From contig CAMNEE010000003.1 in the NCBI GenBank assembly GCA_946536225.1, positions 1 to 64,000 on the forward strand: a stretch of 64,000 nucleotides of DNA. Reading direction: 5' to 3'. The position numbers and the translations under genes were made by a program. Origin of the DNA: UBA6985 sp946536225. Lineage in GTDB: Bacteria; Bacillota_I; Bacilli_A; RF39; UBA660. The notes under the pieces were generated by a model. That model did no database searches. It was given only the letters and a program-made list of their open reading frames with translations, and was not told where the DNA came from. Shown here piece after piece: positions 36,316 to 44,800 of this stretch. Numbering within the stretch: the first letter of the stretch is position 1; every line of letters begins with the position of its first letter.

Positions 36316-38061
36316 TTACATTCTATCAGGAACTTCAATTCCTAGAATATCAAGCAAGAATAAATTAGTTTTAAGAACAACCGAACTTAATACTAACCAT
36401 GATTCTTGTTGTTTTTTATCTTCTTCACTAACAATATAATGATCTGCATAGAAAGTATTATAAAGATTAGTTAATTTAAATAAATATTCACATATTTCAT
36501 TTAATAATTTTTCACTTATGCCTTTCTTTAAAGTATTAGATAATTCTATTAAATGAAGTATCATATCTCTTTCTATAGATGATCCAATATTATTATATGT
36601 TTTATATTCTACTCCTTCAACCTTTTGGAAAATAGATTTAATACGAACTGTATTATATAAAAGATAAGGACCAGTTTTACCATTTAAATCACTGAATTTA
36701 ACTGGATCAAATGTATAATCAGTTGTTCTATTAGGTAAAAGATCAGCAAACTTAATAGCAGCAACAGCTATTATTCTAGCAGTATCTTCTTTCTTTTCTG
36801 CAGGTATAGAATCACTTAACTTTTTATAACACTCATCATAAACAAGTTTGTAAAGAGCATTTAAACTCATTACTCCACCATCTCTTGTTTTAAATGGTTT
36901 ACCATCAGGTCCATTCATTGTACCAAATGGTAAATGAGTTAATTTTATATCATCAGGAACTATCTTAGTCTTTTTAGCAGCACGGAAACATTCAACAAAG
37001 TGAAGAGATTGTCTTGAATCAGTTAAATACCAAATATCATTAAATTTAAATCTCTTAATTCTTGAATAAAGTGTTGCAAGTTCAGTAGTATCATAAAGAA
37101 CTCCACCATTACTCTTCTTAATCATAAATGGAGGTATTTCAATCTTATCATCAGGTTCATTTACAAATATAACTTCTGCACCCTCAGATATTTCTGTATA
37201 ATTATTTTTTTCAAGATAATCTATTAACTCAGGAATATAATCATCTGCATCTGCTTCTCCTTCCCAAAGGTCAAATGAAGTATTTAGAAGTTCATAAGCT
37301 TTCTTAATATCTTCTTCTACAGATGTATGAACTACATGTTTCCAAAGAGCATAGATACCCCTTTCTCTATTTTGTAGTCTTAAAGTCATCTCACGAGCTT
37401 CTTCTAAGTACTCAGGATCTTCCTTAGATCTATTAGAAGCAAATGGATAAATTTCCGATAAATCTTCAGCAGTAACTGGAGATTCAGTTGGGTATTCTCC
37501 AGTATAATCTTTATCAAAATATACTAAATCTGGTTGACGCTTTTCAATTTCAAGCATTACAAGACCCATAGGTCTTCCCCAGTCTCCTAAATGTACATCA
37601 CTTATAGTTTTAAACTTACATGCATTTAATAATCTTTTTAATGCTTCACCAATATTAGCACTTCTTAAGTGACCTACATGTAGTTGTTTAGCTACATTAG
37701 CACCACCATAATCTAAAAATATAGTAGTATCATTTTCATCTTTATAAATATTCTTTTCAAAATCATTATTTATTTCATTAATGTAATCAATTAATACTTC
37801 ATCCTTAAAAGATATATTTATAAATCCAGGACCAGCAATATTAATATTAGTATAATCATCAAATTTAGATAATTCTGCAACTATTTTTTCAGCAAGTTCC
37901 CTTGGATTAATCCTGTTGATACCAGCAAGCTTCATTACACCATTATATTGGTAATCACCTAATTCAGGTCTAGAAGACTTAACCACGCTTACTTCATCAT
38001 CATAACCCAATTGTTTCAAAACAGTTTGAATATTATTATTTAACTTGTCTATTAAATACAT
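36316..38061 (-). CDS. argS: arginyl-tRNA synthetase
   Basis: 581 residues. N-terminal additional domain 1, HIGH motif as KQLHVGHLRS, then the family RWSPxxD-type region GDWGRPMGL, a degenerate KMSK site at GKPFKTRDGG, and the anticodon-binding helical domain at the C-terminus (GPYLLYNTVRIKSI, DHYIVSEEDKKQQESW, LGIEVPDRM). It charges tRNA-Arg. GAAGGAG Shine-Dalgarno. Leader about 60-70 nt, too short for a T-box, and no T-box sequence is seen. An extended -10 TGTTATTAT is at 38130-38138. Confidence 0.97.
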   Translation of the reverse strand: MYLIDKLNNNIQTVLKQLGYDDEVSVVKSSRPELGDYQYNGVMKLAGINRINPRELAEKIVAELSKFDDYTNINIAGPGFINISFKDEVLIDYINEINNDFEKNIYKDENDTTIFLDYGGANVAKQLHVGHLRSANIGEALKRLLNACKFKTISDVHLGDWGRPMGLVMLEIEKRQPDLVYFDKDYTGEYPTESPVTAEDLSEIYPFASNRSKEDPEYLEEAREMTLRLQNRERGIYALWKHVVHTSVEEDIKKAYELLNTSFDLWEGEADADDYIPELIDYLEKNNYTEISEGAEVIFVNEPDDKIEIPPFMIKKSNGGVLYDTTELATLYSRIKRFKFNDIWYLTDSRQSLHFVECFRAAKKTKIVPDDIKLTHLPFGTMNGPDGKPFKTRDGGVMSLNALYKLVYDECYKKLSDSIPAEKKEDTARIIAVAAIKFADLLPNRTTDYTFDPVKFSDLNGKTGPYLLYNTVRIKSIFQKVEGVEYKTYNNIGSSIERDMILHLIELSNTLKKGISEKLLNEICEYLFKLTNLYNTFYADHYIVSEEDKKQQESWLVLSSVVLKTNLFLLDILGIEVPDRM

Positions 38062-38129
38062 AAATACTCCTTCTTTCTATAAAATATTAATTAATTCAAA
38101 GCACTTAATAAAGGTTGAATTATTTCAGT

Positions 38130-38138
38130 ATAATAACA
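38130..38138 (-). promoter_or_regulatory. extended -10 promoter of argS
   Basis: TGTTATTAT on the minus strand; about 65 nt leader to ATG at 38061. Confidence 0.5.
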
Positions 38139-38163
38139 CAAATTTCTTTATAATGGTACCCCA

Positions 38164-39201
38164 TTATTTCTTACCAATAAACAAATGTTTAAAAGTAGAT
38201 AATATTAATTCTTTAGAAGCACTATCTAACTCTTTATAACTATTAAGAAGCTTTCTTAAATCAGCAAGCTTAATTTTAGTTAAATGATATGTATGAGTAA
38301 TATTATTAGCTTTAAAGAACTCATCCAAAATACTTATAGCCTTATCTAACTGTGGTCTACTTAAAGAGTTAATATTTTCTTCCATCTTATCTTTAAAATC
38401 TAAAGTTTTACTAGATACATCACATCTTAAAAAGAAACTACCATACGTATGCCAATTAACAATATAATGTTTATAAAAACCAACACCATTTGCTTGTACG
38501 TATCTATATTTATCATTATTCAAAATAACACCAATCATACTACCATCAGGTAAGAATGTAGTTGTTTTCTTACTTACCTCTAAAAACCTTTCAGTTTCGT
38601 ACTCATCATTTCTAAATCCAGGTCCATCGAAGTTATATATTTTTCTTATTCTTTTAAAGATATGATCATCTGCAAGATAAGCAGAACTAAGTGCAAGATT
38701 ACCACCCTTTGAGTGTCCTCCTATATAGATATTCCTATCCCCTTTTTTTATAGTATCTCTTAAGTAGTTTATTCCATAGCTTTGAGTTAAAGTAGGAAAA
38801 GTAGTTATTAGTTTCAAATTTTCCAACCAACCCATGATAGAAGTATTAGTACCTTCATATATAACAAGAGTATTACTTCCATATCTTAATGTATAAGCAC
38901 CAAATTGTAACTTATCATCATCTATTTTTACAAAGTCATATACTTTAATATCTTTATATCTTTTTACACTTCTTACAGCATCCATTAGTTCTAAGGCCAT
39001 AGGTGTCATAGCACCTTCAAAACTACTTGCATCAAAACTTTTAACAATTTCACCAAATTTTTCAATTGTAATTCCATTTTGAATATTTACATATGGTAAA
39101 TATACAAGCATAGAAAAAATAGCCATATCAAGTTCATTAAGTTTAACTTTTGAGAAACTAAGGTTACCATAATACTTTAAGTATTCAAAGTAGTTTTGCA
39201 T
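38164..39201 (-). CDS. DUF2974 lipase-like alpha/beta hydrolase next to the WXG100 operon
   Basis: 345 residues, cytoplasmic by sequence (no signal peptide). Nucleophile elbow IYIGGHSKGGNLALSSA with the catalytic Ser, and the oxyanion-side YNFDGPGF. The C-terminal ~110 residues (PQLDKAISILDEF...LADLRKLLNSYKEL) are helical, as in other DUF2974 (Mbeg1-like) proteins. Family members are lipases or esterases of unknown physiological role. It lies 63 bp downstream of the WXG operon with its own promoter (TATAGT next to the AGGTGAT Shine-Dalgarno), so it is a separate transcription unit. A link with T7SS is by neighbourhood only. See the finding on a TslA-like arrangement. Confidence 0.85.
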   Translation of the reverse strand: MQNYFEYLKYYGNLSFSKVKLNELDMAIFSMLVYLPYVNIQNGITIEKFGEIVKSFDASSFEGAMTPMALELMDAVRSVKRYKDIKVYDFVKIDDDKLQFGAYTLRYGSNTLVIYEGTNTSIMGWLENLKLITTFPTLTQSYGINYLRDTIKKGDRNIYIGGHSKGGNLALSSAYLADDHIFKRIRKIYNFDGPGFRNDEYETERFLEVSKKTTTFLPDGSMIGVILNNDKYRYVQANGVGFYKHYIVNWHTYGSFFLRCDVSSKTLDFKDKMEENINSLSRPQLDKAISILDEFFKANNITHTYHLTKIKLADLRKLLNSYKELDSASKELILSTFKHLFIGKK

Positions 39202-39226
39202 ATATAATCACCTACTATAATGTTAA

Positions 39227-39258
39227 CAAAAAAAAACAAGAGTATAAATAACTCTTGT
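39227..39258 (-). terminator. terminator of the WXG100 operon
   Basis: ACAAGAGT-N7-ACTCTTGT followed by nine T on the minus strand. Confidence 0.9.
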
Positions 39259-39264
39259 CATATT

Positions 39265-39561
39265 TTACAAGCCATTTCTAGCTTTTAATGATGCTTCTTT
39301 TAAACGTCTAATACGTCTAATTTCATTTGAACCATGATTTCTGTAATTTAAGTCATTATGATATAATGCATCACTTATCTTTCTAAGTGTACGAATCATA
39401 TCCTGAATATCTTCTTTAAGTGCTCTAACTTCGCTTACTCTACTAAATGTGCTAGGGCAATAAAGATTTGTACTTCTAGCTTGTTGAAGAGAATCTCTAG
39501 TATCTATAATACTACTTCTAGTCCCATTATAAATACCTTCATTAACAATTTTTACTTTCAT
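39265..39561 (-). CDS. small helical T7SS-operon protein
   Basis: 98 residues, predicted two to three helices, basic C-terminus (EIRRIRRLKEASLKARNGL). Residues ALKEDIQDMIRTLRKISDALY form an amphipathic helix. It overlaps the upstream WXG100 gene (39558) by 4 bp (ATGA) and ends the six-gene operon. No WxG motif is present. Possibly a chaperone or partner of the WXG100-like protein before it, similar to paired small helical proteins in other T7SSb loci, but no family is recognised. Confidence 0.7.
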   Translation of the reverse strand: MKVKIVNEGIYNGTRSSIIDTRDSLQQARSTNLYCPSTFSRVSEVRALKEDIQDMIRTLRKISDALYHNDLNYRNHGSNEIRRIRRLKEASLKARNGL

Positions 39562-39857
39562 ATGTTATCGTATTCCCTTTCATTTTTATTAGCAAGGTCT
39601 TCTAAAGAATCAGCATAATCAACTAATTCATCACCAATTGCTCTTAAGCCTTCTCCAAATTTAACATAATCTCTTTTTTCATATGAAACACGGTCTCTAT
39701 ATTTAGGATATTGTTTACCTTTCCAAACACCGTTTATATCAAGAGTAGTTAATATCTCAAAGAATTTATCAATTGACTTATTATAATCATTTGCAAAATC
39801 AATGAATTTTTTTCCTTCATCTCTTAGCATTTGTGTATCACATTCAAAATCAGCCAT
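39558..39857 (-). CDS. WXG100-like protein
   Basis: 99 residues, two helices with the WxG-type turn in GVWKGKQYPKYRD. FEC near the N-terminus and YADSLEDLANKNEREY at the C-terminus resemble the YxxxD/E secretion-type signal of WXG100 substrates. Probably secreted by, or part of, the EssC-dependent system as a homo- or heterodimer. ATG follows AGGATGATG. Overlaps the next gene by 4 bp. Assignment by pattern, without profile search. Confidence 0.75.
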   Translation of the reverse strand: MADFECDTQMLRDEGKKFIDFANDYNKSIDKFFEILTTLDINGVWKGKQYPKYRDRVSYEKRDYVKFGEGLRAIGDELVDYADSLEDLANKNEREYDNI

Positions 39858-39890
39858 CTACATCATCCTTTACTATTTGAAAAAAACGTC

Positions 39891-40262
39891 TTAGCGCATG
39901 CTTTGACGTCTTAATCTTTCCATTCTTTCTAATCGTTCTTGTTCTCTAGCTTGACGTTCCTCTTCTTCTCTTCGTTCGATTTCACGTATCTCAGCTTTAT
40001 TAGACTCGATTTCACTATCAATAGCAGGTATTAAACTAGATAAAATATTATCTCTTTTAGCTAAAATCCTTTTAGCTAACTTTTCAGTTTCATAATAACC
40101 TGCAACTGAATTATTATTAAGGGTGTAATTCTTATCTAGGTTAGTCATAATTTTATGTGCGTCATTATTTGCTTTATAAAGTCTTTCCGCAACTACTAAT
40201 AAATTAGTACGTAATCTTTCTAAATCTCTATTTTCCGCCATAAGCGATGACTTTGATGCCAT
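39891..40262 (-). CDS. small coiled-coil T7SS-operon protein
   Basis: 123 residues. The first ~90 residues are helical with heptads (LERLRTNLLVVAERLYKANN), and the last ~35 are an Arg/Glu repeat (EREEEERQAREQERLERMERLRRQ), a very charged tail. ATG after GGAGGTAAATCT. It resembles the short coiled-coil proteins common in LXG/WXG loci that serve as substrate partners, but I cannot name a family. Confidence 0.7.
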   Translation of the reverse strand: MASKSSLMAENRDLERLRTNLLVVAERLYKANNDAHKIMTNLDKNYTLNNNSVAGYYETEKLAKRILAKRDNILSSLIPAIDSEIESNKAEIREIERREEEERQAREQERLERMERLRRQSMR

Positions 40263-40298
40263 AGATTTACCTCCTTATTCTTAATGGTTATTAAACTA

Positions 40299-40766
40299 TT
40301 AGTCTACTCTAATAGCGTTAGCTTCTTGTTCAAGAGCTTGAGAAGCTTCATTAATATTTTGAGCGTTTTGACGATCTCCTTCGTTCATAGCTCCTAATGC
40401 TGTTTCAGCATCTTTAATAAAGTTTCTATAAGTAGTTACATATGCTTCAAGTAATTTTTGAGCATTTGCTAAATATCCGCCTAAAGCAATTTCAGCTTCA
40501 CCTTTAATTGCATCATCTCTTTTAGCTAATTCATTGAATTTTGCTAAGTCTGCAGTTGCATCTGTAATTAATTTTTCAACAGCTACTTTAATGTCACCCC
40601 AGTTATTTGCGTTGATACCGATGAAACCACCAGAATAAATTGAACCAATTTTAGTTACTGCAGCGTCAAATATACCTTGAGTTTGAGCAAAAATACCTTG
40701 GATAGTGTTATCCCAAGCACTTTTTAAGCCTGCTCCTATATTTCCTAATCCAGCTCTAATTCCCAT
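40299..40766 (-). CDS. Ala/Gly-rich helical T7SS-operon protein
   Basis: 155 residues with Gly/Ala-rich N-terminus (MGIRAGLGNIGAGLKSAWDN) and alternating polar and Ala-rich helices (EIALGGYLANAQKLLEAY). NANNWGDIK lies near the middle, a possible WxG-like turn. Codon use and composition look less AT-rich than the neighbours, as for highly expressed genes. AGAAGGAGATAG Shine-Dalgarno. Likely a second abundant secreted substrate or partner of the WXG100 protein immediately upstream. Confidence 0.7.
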   Translation of the reverse strand: MGIRAGLGNIGAGLKSAWDNTIQGIFAQTQGIFDAAVTKIGSIYSGGFIGINANNWGDIKVAVEKLITDATADLAKFNELAKRDDAIKGEAEIALGGYLANAQKLLEAYVTTYRNFIKDAETALGAMNEGDRQNAQNINEASQALEQEANAIRVD

Positions 40767-40782
40767 ATTAATCTATCTCCTT

Positions 40783-41103
40783 CTACCAGTTTTTAATTTG
40801 TTGAGCTAAAGCATCATCATATTCTTCAATGTTGCTACCAGCGTTATTTAATTGATCTTGAATTTGTTTTCCAGCTTCTTCAAGAGTTTTACACATAGTT
40901 TCAGTGTCATCTGTTAATTTTTGTTTAAATGCCTCAGCAGAAGCACCAACCCATACTGAGTCAACTGTAGTTCTAACATCGTTTGCATCACTTCTTAAAG
41001 TAGCGCATGCAGGAACTACACATTGAGTATTTACTTCAGTAATAAGAGCTTGCATTCCGTTAACATCATATCCAGAAGTAGCTCCACTAATATTTAATGT
41101 CAT
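40783..41103 (-). CDS. WXG100 (EsxA-like) protein
   Basis: 106 residues, the closest match to the WXG100 family in the window: two helices around DSVWVGASAEAFKQKL (W-V-G turn), and a C-terminal helix ending EEYDDALAQQI, the usual YxxxD/E-like secretion signal. AGGAGG Shine-Dalgarno 5-7 nt upstream. Known: WXG100 proteins form helical hairpin dimers, are exported by EssC and help activate it. Located as second gene of the substrate operon. Confidence 0.88.
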   Translation of the reverse strand: MTLNISGATSGYDVNGMQALITEVNTQCVVPACATLRSDANDVRTTVDSVWVGASAEAFKQKLTDDTETMCKTLEEAGKQIQDQLNNAGSNIEEYDDALAQQIKNW

Positions 41104-41114
41104 AAAAATTCCTC

Positions 41115-41468
41115 CTAATTTTCCACATTAATTTTCTTGGCTTGTAACTCATGTTCAGCAGCAAGATCATTAAAGTAATTAGCTTCGAAAGATAATAAAT
41201 CAACCGTGCCGTTCTTAACTTTCATCAAGTCAGATGTGAAAGTACCAAGGTTATCTCTTAATAATTCAAAGTTTTTTCTATAGCTAGAAAACTTTGCAAC
41301 AAATTCGTCAGATTGATTACATTTAAAATAATCATTCATGTTGTAAAAAATCATATCCATAGAATTTAAATCACTAGTGATATCATCAATAAGATTACCT
41401 AAATCATTAACAGTACTATCAATTGAGTTCTCGTTAATCTCAGCATTTACCGAAGTATCTAATCGCAT
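41115..41468 (-). CDS. WXG100-like helical hairpin protein lacking the WxG motif
   Basis: 117 residues from the ATG preceded by AGGAAGGAAG; an earlier in-frame start would overlap the promoter. Two helices with the turn DYFKCNQSDEFVAKF, where WxG is replaced by F-K-C. Distribution of hydrophobic residues is the same as in the neighbouring WXG100 protein, which begins 12 nt further on. First gene of the six-gene operon, with its own consensus promoter. Likely the heterodimer partner of the 40783 protein. Confidence 0.78.
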   Translation of the reverse strand: MRLDTSVNAEINENSIDSTVNDLGNLIDDITSDLNSMDMIFYNMNDYFKCNQSDEFVAKFSSYRKNFELLRDNLGTFTSDLMKVKNGTVDLLSFEANYFNDLAAEHELQAKKINVEN

Positions 41469-41529
41469 CAGTATCTTCCTTCCTACATCGTTACTAGCAT
41501 GAGTAATAGTCTTCCTATACTCTAAAATC

Positions 41530-41558
41530 ATTATATAAAAAAAATACCAATATGACAA
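41530..41558 (-). promoter_or_regulatory. promoter of the WXG100 operon
   Basis: TTGTCA (41553-41558), 17 bp, TATAAT (41530-41535). Nearly consensus, the strongest promoter in the window apart from that of essC; leader about 60 nt. Confidence 0.85.
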
Positions 41559-41580
41559 ACTAAAATACGTCCTTTACGTA

Positions 41581-41614
41581 AAAAAAAGAAACAATTTAAA
41601 CACTGTTTCTTTTT
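41581..41614 (-). terminator. terminator after the YukD-like gene
   Basis: AAAAAGAAACA, 10-nt loop, TGTTTCTTTTT, then T run on the minus strand. It separates the essC unit from the WXG100 operon. Confidence 0.85.
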
Positions 41615-41618
41615 CGTT

Positions 41619-41873
41619 TTAAAACAATACTAATTGTGTTCCATTTTTGATAGTTGTATTTCTTACATACGCACCATTATCGTATATTTCTCCAGTACGT
41701 CTATTACATAATCTGAAATTATCTCTTATAGGAAAATCTCCAAATTCAAGTTCCTTAATTGCTTGATTAAATATTGTTATTACAAAATCTACATGTTTAT
41801 TAATAGGAACATAGAATTCAAATTTTTCTTCAATCTCAGGAACATATAATTCTACTAAAATTTTATAATCCAT
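41619..41873 (-). CDS. esaB: YukD/EsaB-like ubiquitin-fold protein
   Basis: 84 residues. Beta-grasp pattern: YKILVELYVPEIEEKFEFYVP, helix VITIFNQAIKELE, FRLCNRRTGEIYDNGAYVRNTTIKNGTQLVLF. The last part (I.NGTQLVLF) is the same as in YukD/EsaB. Small ubiquitin-like proteins are constant parts of T7SSb and act with EssC in the cytoplasm. AAGGAG lies in the end of essC, with 3 nt between the genes, so both are translated from one transcript. Confidence 0.85.
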   Translation of the reverse strand: MDYKILVELYVPEIEEKFEFYVPINKHVDFVITIFNQAIKELEFGDFPIRDNFRLCNRRTGEIYDNGAYVRNTTIKNGTQLVLF

Positions 41874-41876
41874 ATG

Positions 41877-44800
41877 CTACTCCTTATCCATAACAGACTT
41901 AATAAGTGTATACTTACCATCTTCAATAACGAAAGCTTCACCTTCAAAGTTAAGTTTTCTATCTTCCATATCAACAGTATTAACACCAAATAAATTTTGA
42001 TTTTCTAAACCATTACCTAACCAAATACCAGATGTTAAGTTAATATCTTTAAACCATGGCTCTGGTCTAAGTCTCTTAAGATTTTCATATGAATCAACTA
42101 GAATAACACTTGATTTATTAGCACTCTTAAGTGCTTCAAAGTATTCAAGCAATTTTTCATTACCTGTTTGAGATAAACTAACTTTTGCTCTTCCAATACC
42201 ATAGATAAATGTTATTCCATGATCTTGTTGAATAGTTCTAGTTTTTAAGTCATTTAGTAATGCCATAACTGTAGCATCATACTTATCATTATAGTAATTC
42301 ATATCAACAGTATTACCAGCATAATTTCCAGTAAAGTCTAGTATTCTAACCTTTACTCCAGAAACTTTTGCTACTGTATCAACTAAACCGTATATAGATG
42401 TTATATTAGTTTGTAAATCATTAGTACATATTGCCATTAATTTATCTTTAACAATATTAAATGTTTTAATATTTTTTTCGTGGAAATCATAACCAACAGG
42501 TAGAGCATCTATAGTAGTTATATAACTTCCAAGTTCATTAGATGAAATATCATCTGGAATCTTAGGAAGTGATTTAGCTCTAACTTTATAATATGTTGAA
42601 AAGTTTTCAGCATTACTTCTAACAAGTTGATTAATCTTTTCTCTATCAGTAATAAATGCAGTTTGGAATTCACACCATTCTTCATCTTTATTAATAATAC
42701 AAAGACCACGTCCAAATTCGTTAGCAGGAATTAACTTCTTAGGAACAGCATCAACAATAGTTCTATATTTAGATTCGTCAGACTGATGTAGAATAATTCT
42801 ATATTGGAAGTATCCTTGTATCTTAGCTCTTACTGCTTGATATCCAGTTGTAGATACCAAGAACGTAATACCAACCTTCGGAGCATCTCTAAACATTTGC
42901 TCTATGAATGGAACAATCTTAGGTAAGTTTTCACTGAAGATATCAAAAGCACATATAGTAACAACCCATCTAGGTAAGAAATTACCAGATTCTTTAATAT
43001 AACTATCATAGTTACCATTATAGTCAGCAAATAATTCCTTACGTCTATCCATCTCGTCTAGAACCATTTCAAGAAGAGCTGGAATATTTTCAAGATTATC
43101 TTGGAACATTACTTCACCTACATGAGGATATTTAGCAAACATTCTTAGTGTTTCAGCACCATAATCGATAATATAATAATTTACTTCTTCAGGTGTATGC
43201 TCAATCATACTTGACCAAATAATCGTGGCAAGTAGATTTTCTTTACCAGACCCACCTTCACCATAAATAACAACGTTTTCACCTAAATCGATAGATAATA
43301 AACCTTGCTCTTGGAAAATTGGTCTATCATACATACCAATACAAGTATTTAAATTATATTTAGTAGGTTTCCAATTATATTTCTTCTTAACATCATCAAG
43401 TTTGATATTAGGATCAATATTTGGAAGCCATAATTGCTTACCAACAACAGTTTCTTCTTTAGATATATCTGAAATATACTTAACTATATTTAATAATTCT
43501 TCACCATTATCTGCTTCTGGTGCTTTTTCACTAAATGTATTTTCATCATAACTATTAACAACATTACCAAGTGTATCAATATAACTTAAACTTTGATCAA
43601 CTTTTTTCTTAATAATATCACTTGGATGATATTTAGCACCCGACCAAGCAGATTGTCCTAATTGATAAAATTCATTATAACCTACTTGTAAATAGAAGGC
43701 ACCAGTTGTCTTTAATGCTGCCGCATCACTAGTTTTAATCATATCTTTTGAATCTGATTGATCTTGAACTCTTAAACATACGTGGAATCTTGAGTTTGAC
43801 CAAATTTGGTCATTTACAACACCACTTGGTTTTTGAGTTGCAAGTATTAAGTGAACACCAAGTGAACGACCAATACGTGCAGTTGATATTAATTGATCAA
43901 GAAAATCAGGCTCTTGAGATTTTAACTCAGCAAACTCATCGGAAATTATAAATAAATGAGAAACAGGTTCAGTTAATAAACCTTTCCTATAGTATTTTTG
44001 ATACTTATAAATATTAATACTAGATTCATGAAGTTTTTCTCTTGCTTCATTAAATAATCTTTGTCTTCTCTTTAACTCTGCCTCAATTGAAGTAAGTGCT
44101 CTATTAATTGCAGACTTATCAAGGTTTGTAATAGTACCAGCTAAATGTGGTAACTTAATACCCATTTCAGAGTTTTCAAATGCAAGTGCAAGTCCACCAC
44201 CTTTGTAGTCGATAAGTACAAATTGAACTTCATCTGGGTGGAAATTAACAGCAAGCGAAAGAATATATGTAATAATCCATTCTGATTTACCTGAACCAGT
44301 AGTACCAGCTACTAATCCATGTGGACCCCATCCTTTTTCATGAGCATCCATCATAAATAGTTCACCTTCTTGGTTAACACCAACAGGAACTGATAATGTA
44401 TTAACAGGATTATTAGTTTTCCATCTTTCAAGAGAATTTAATTGTTCTACTCTACCTACATTAAACATTTCAAGGAATGAAACTGAACTAGGTAGTTCAT
44501 ACTTAGCTTTTTCCTTTTGCATTGGTACATTAGCAAGTACTTGAGCACATCCATACATATCAACGCTCTTATTTAATTCAGGAATAAACTCTTTTTGAGA
44601 ATCTTTTGTTAAATTAGTTTCAAATAAACCTGATTTTTCAGGATCAATATTCAAGAATGTAGAACATTGTTCAGGTAAGTTTGATAATCTATTGTTTCTA
44701 TAAATAATAGATACACCAAAGTTTAAATTAGTACTCATTGCTTTTTTAATCAAACTTGAGTTTCTTGCAAGTTCTAAATCATCAACAAATATTAGATAAT

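Noticed and set aside
38062..38163. T-box riboswitch before argS
   Set aside because: The predicted leader is only about 65 nt, and no T-box or specifier stem is present.
41469..41558. N-terminal extension of the 41115 protein (start at 41558)
   Set aside because: It overlaps the near-consensus promoter and lacks a Shine-Dalgarno; the ATG at 41468 has AGGAAGGAAG.
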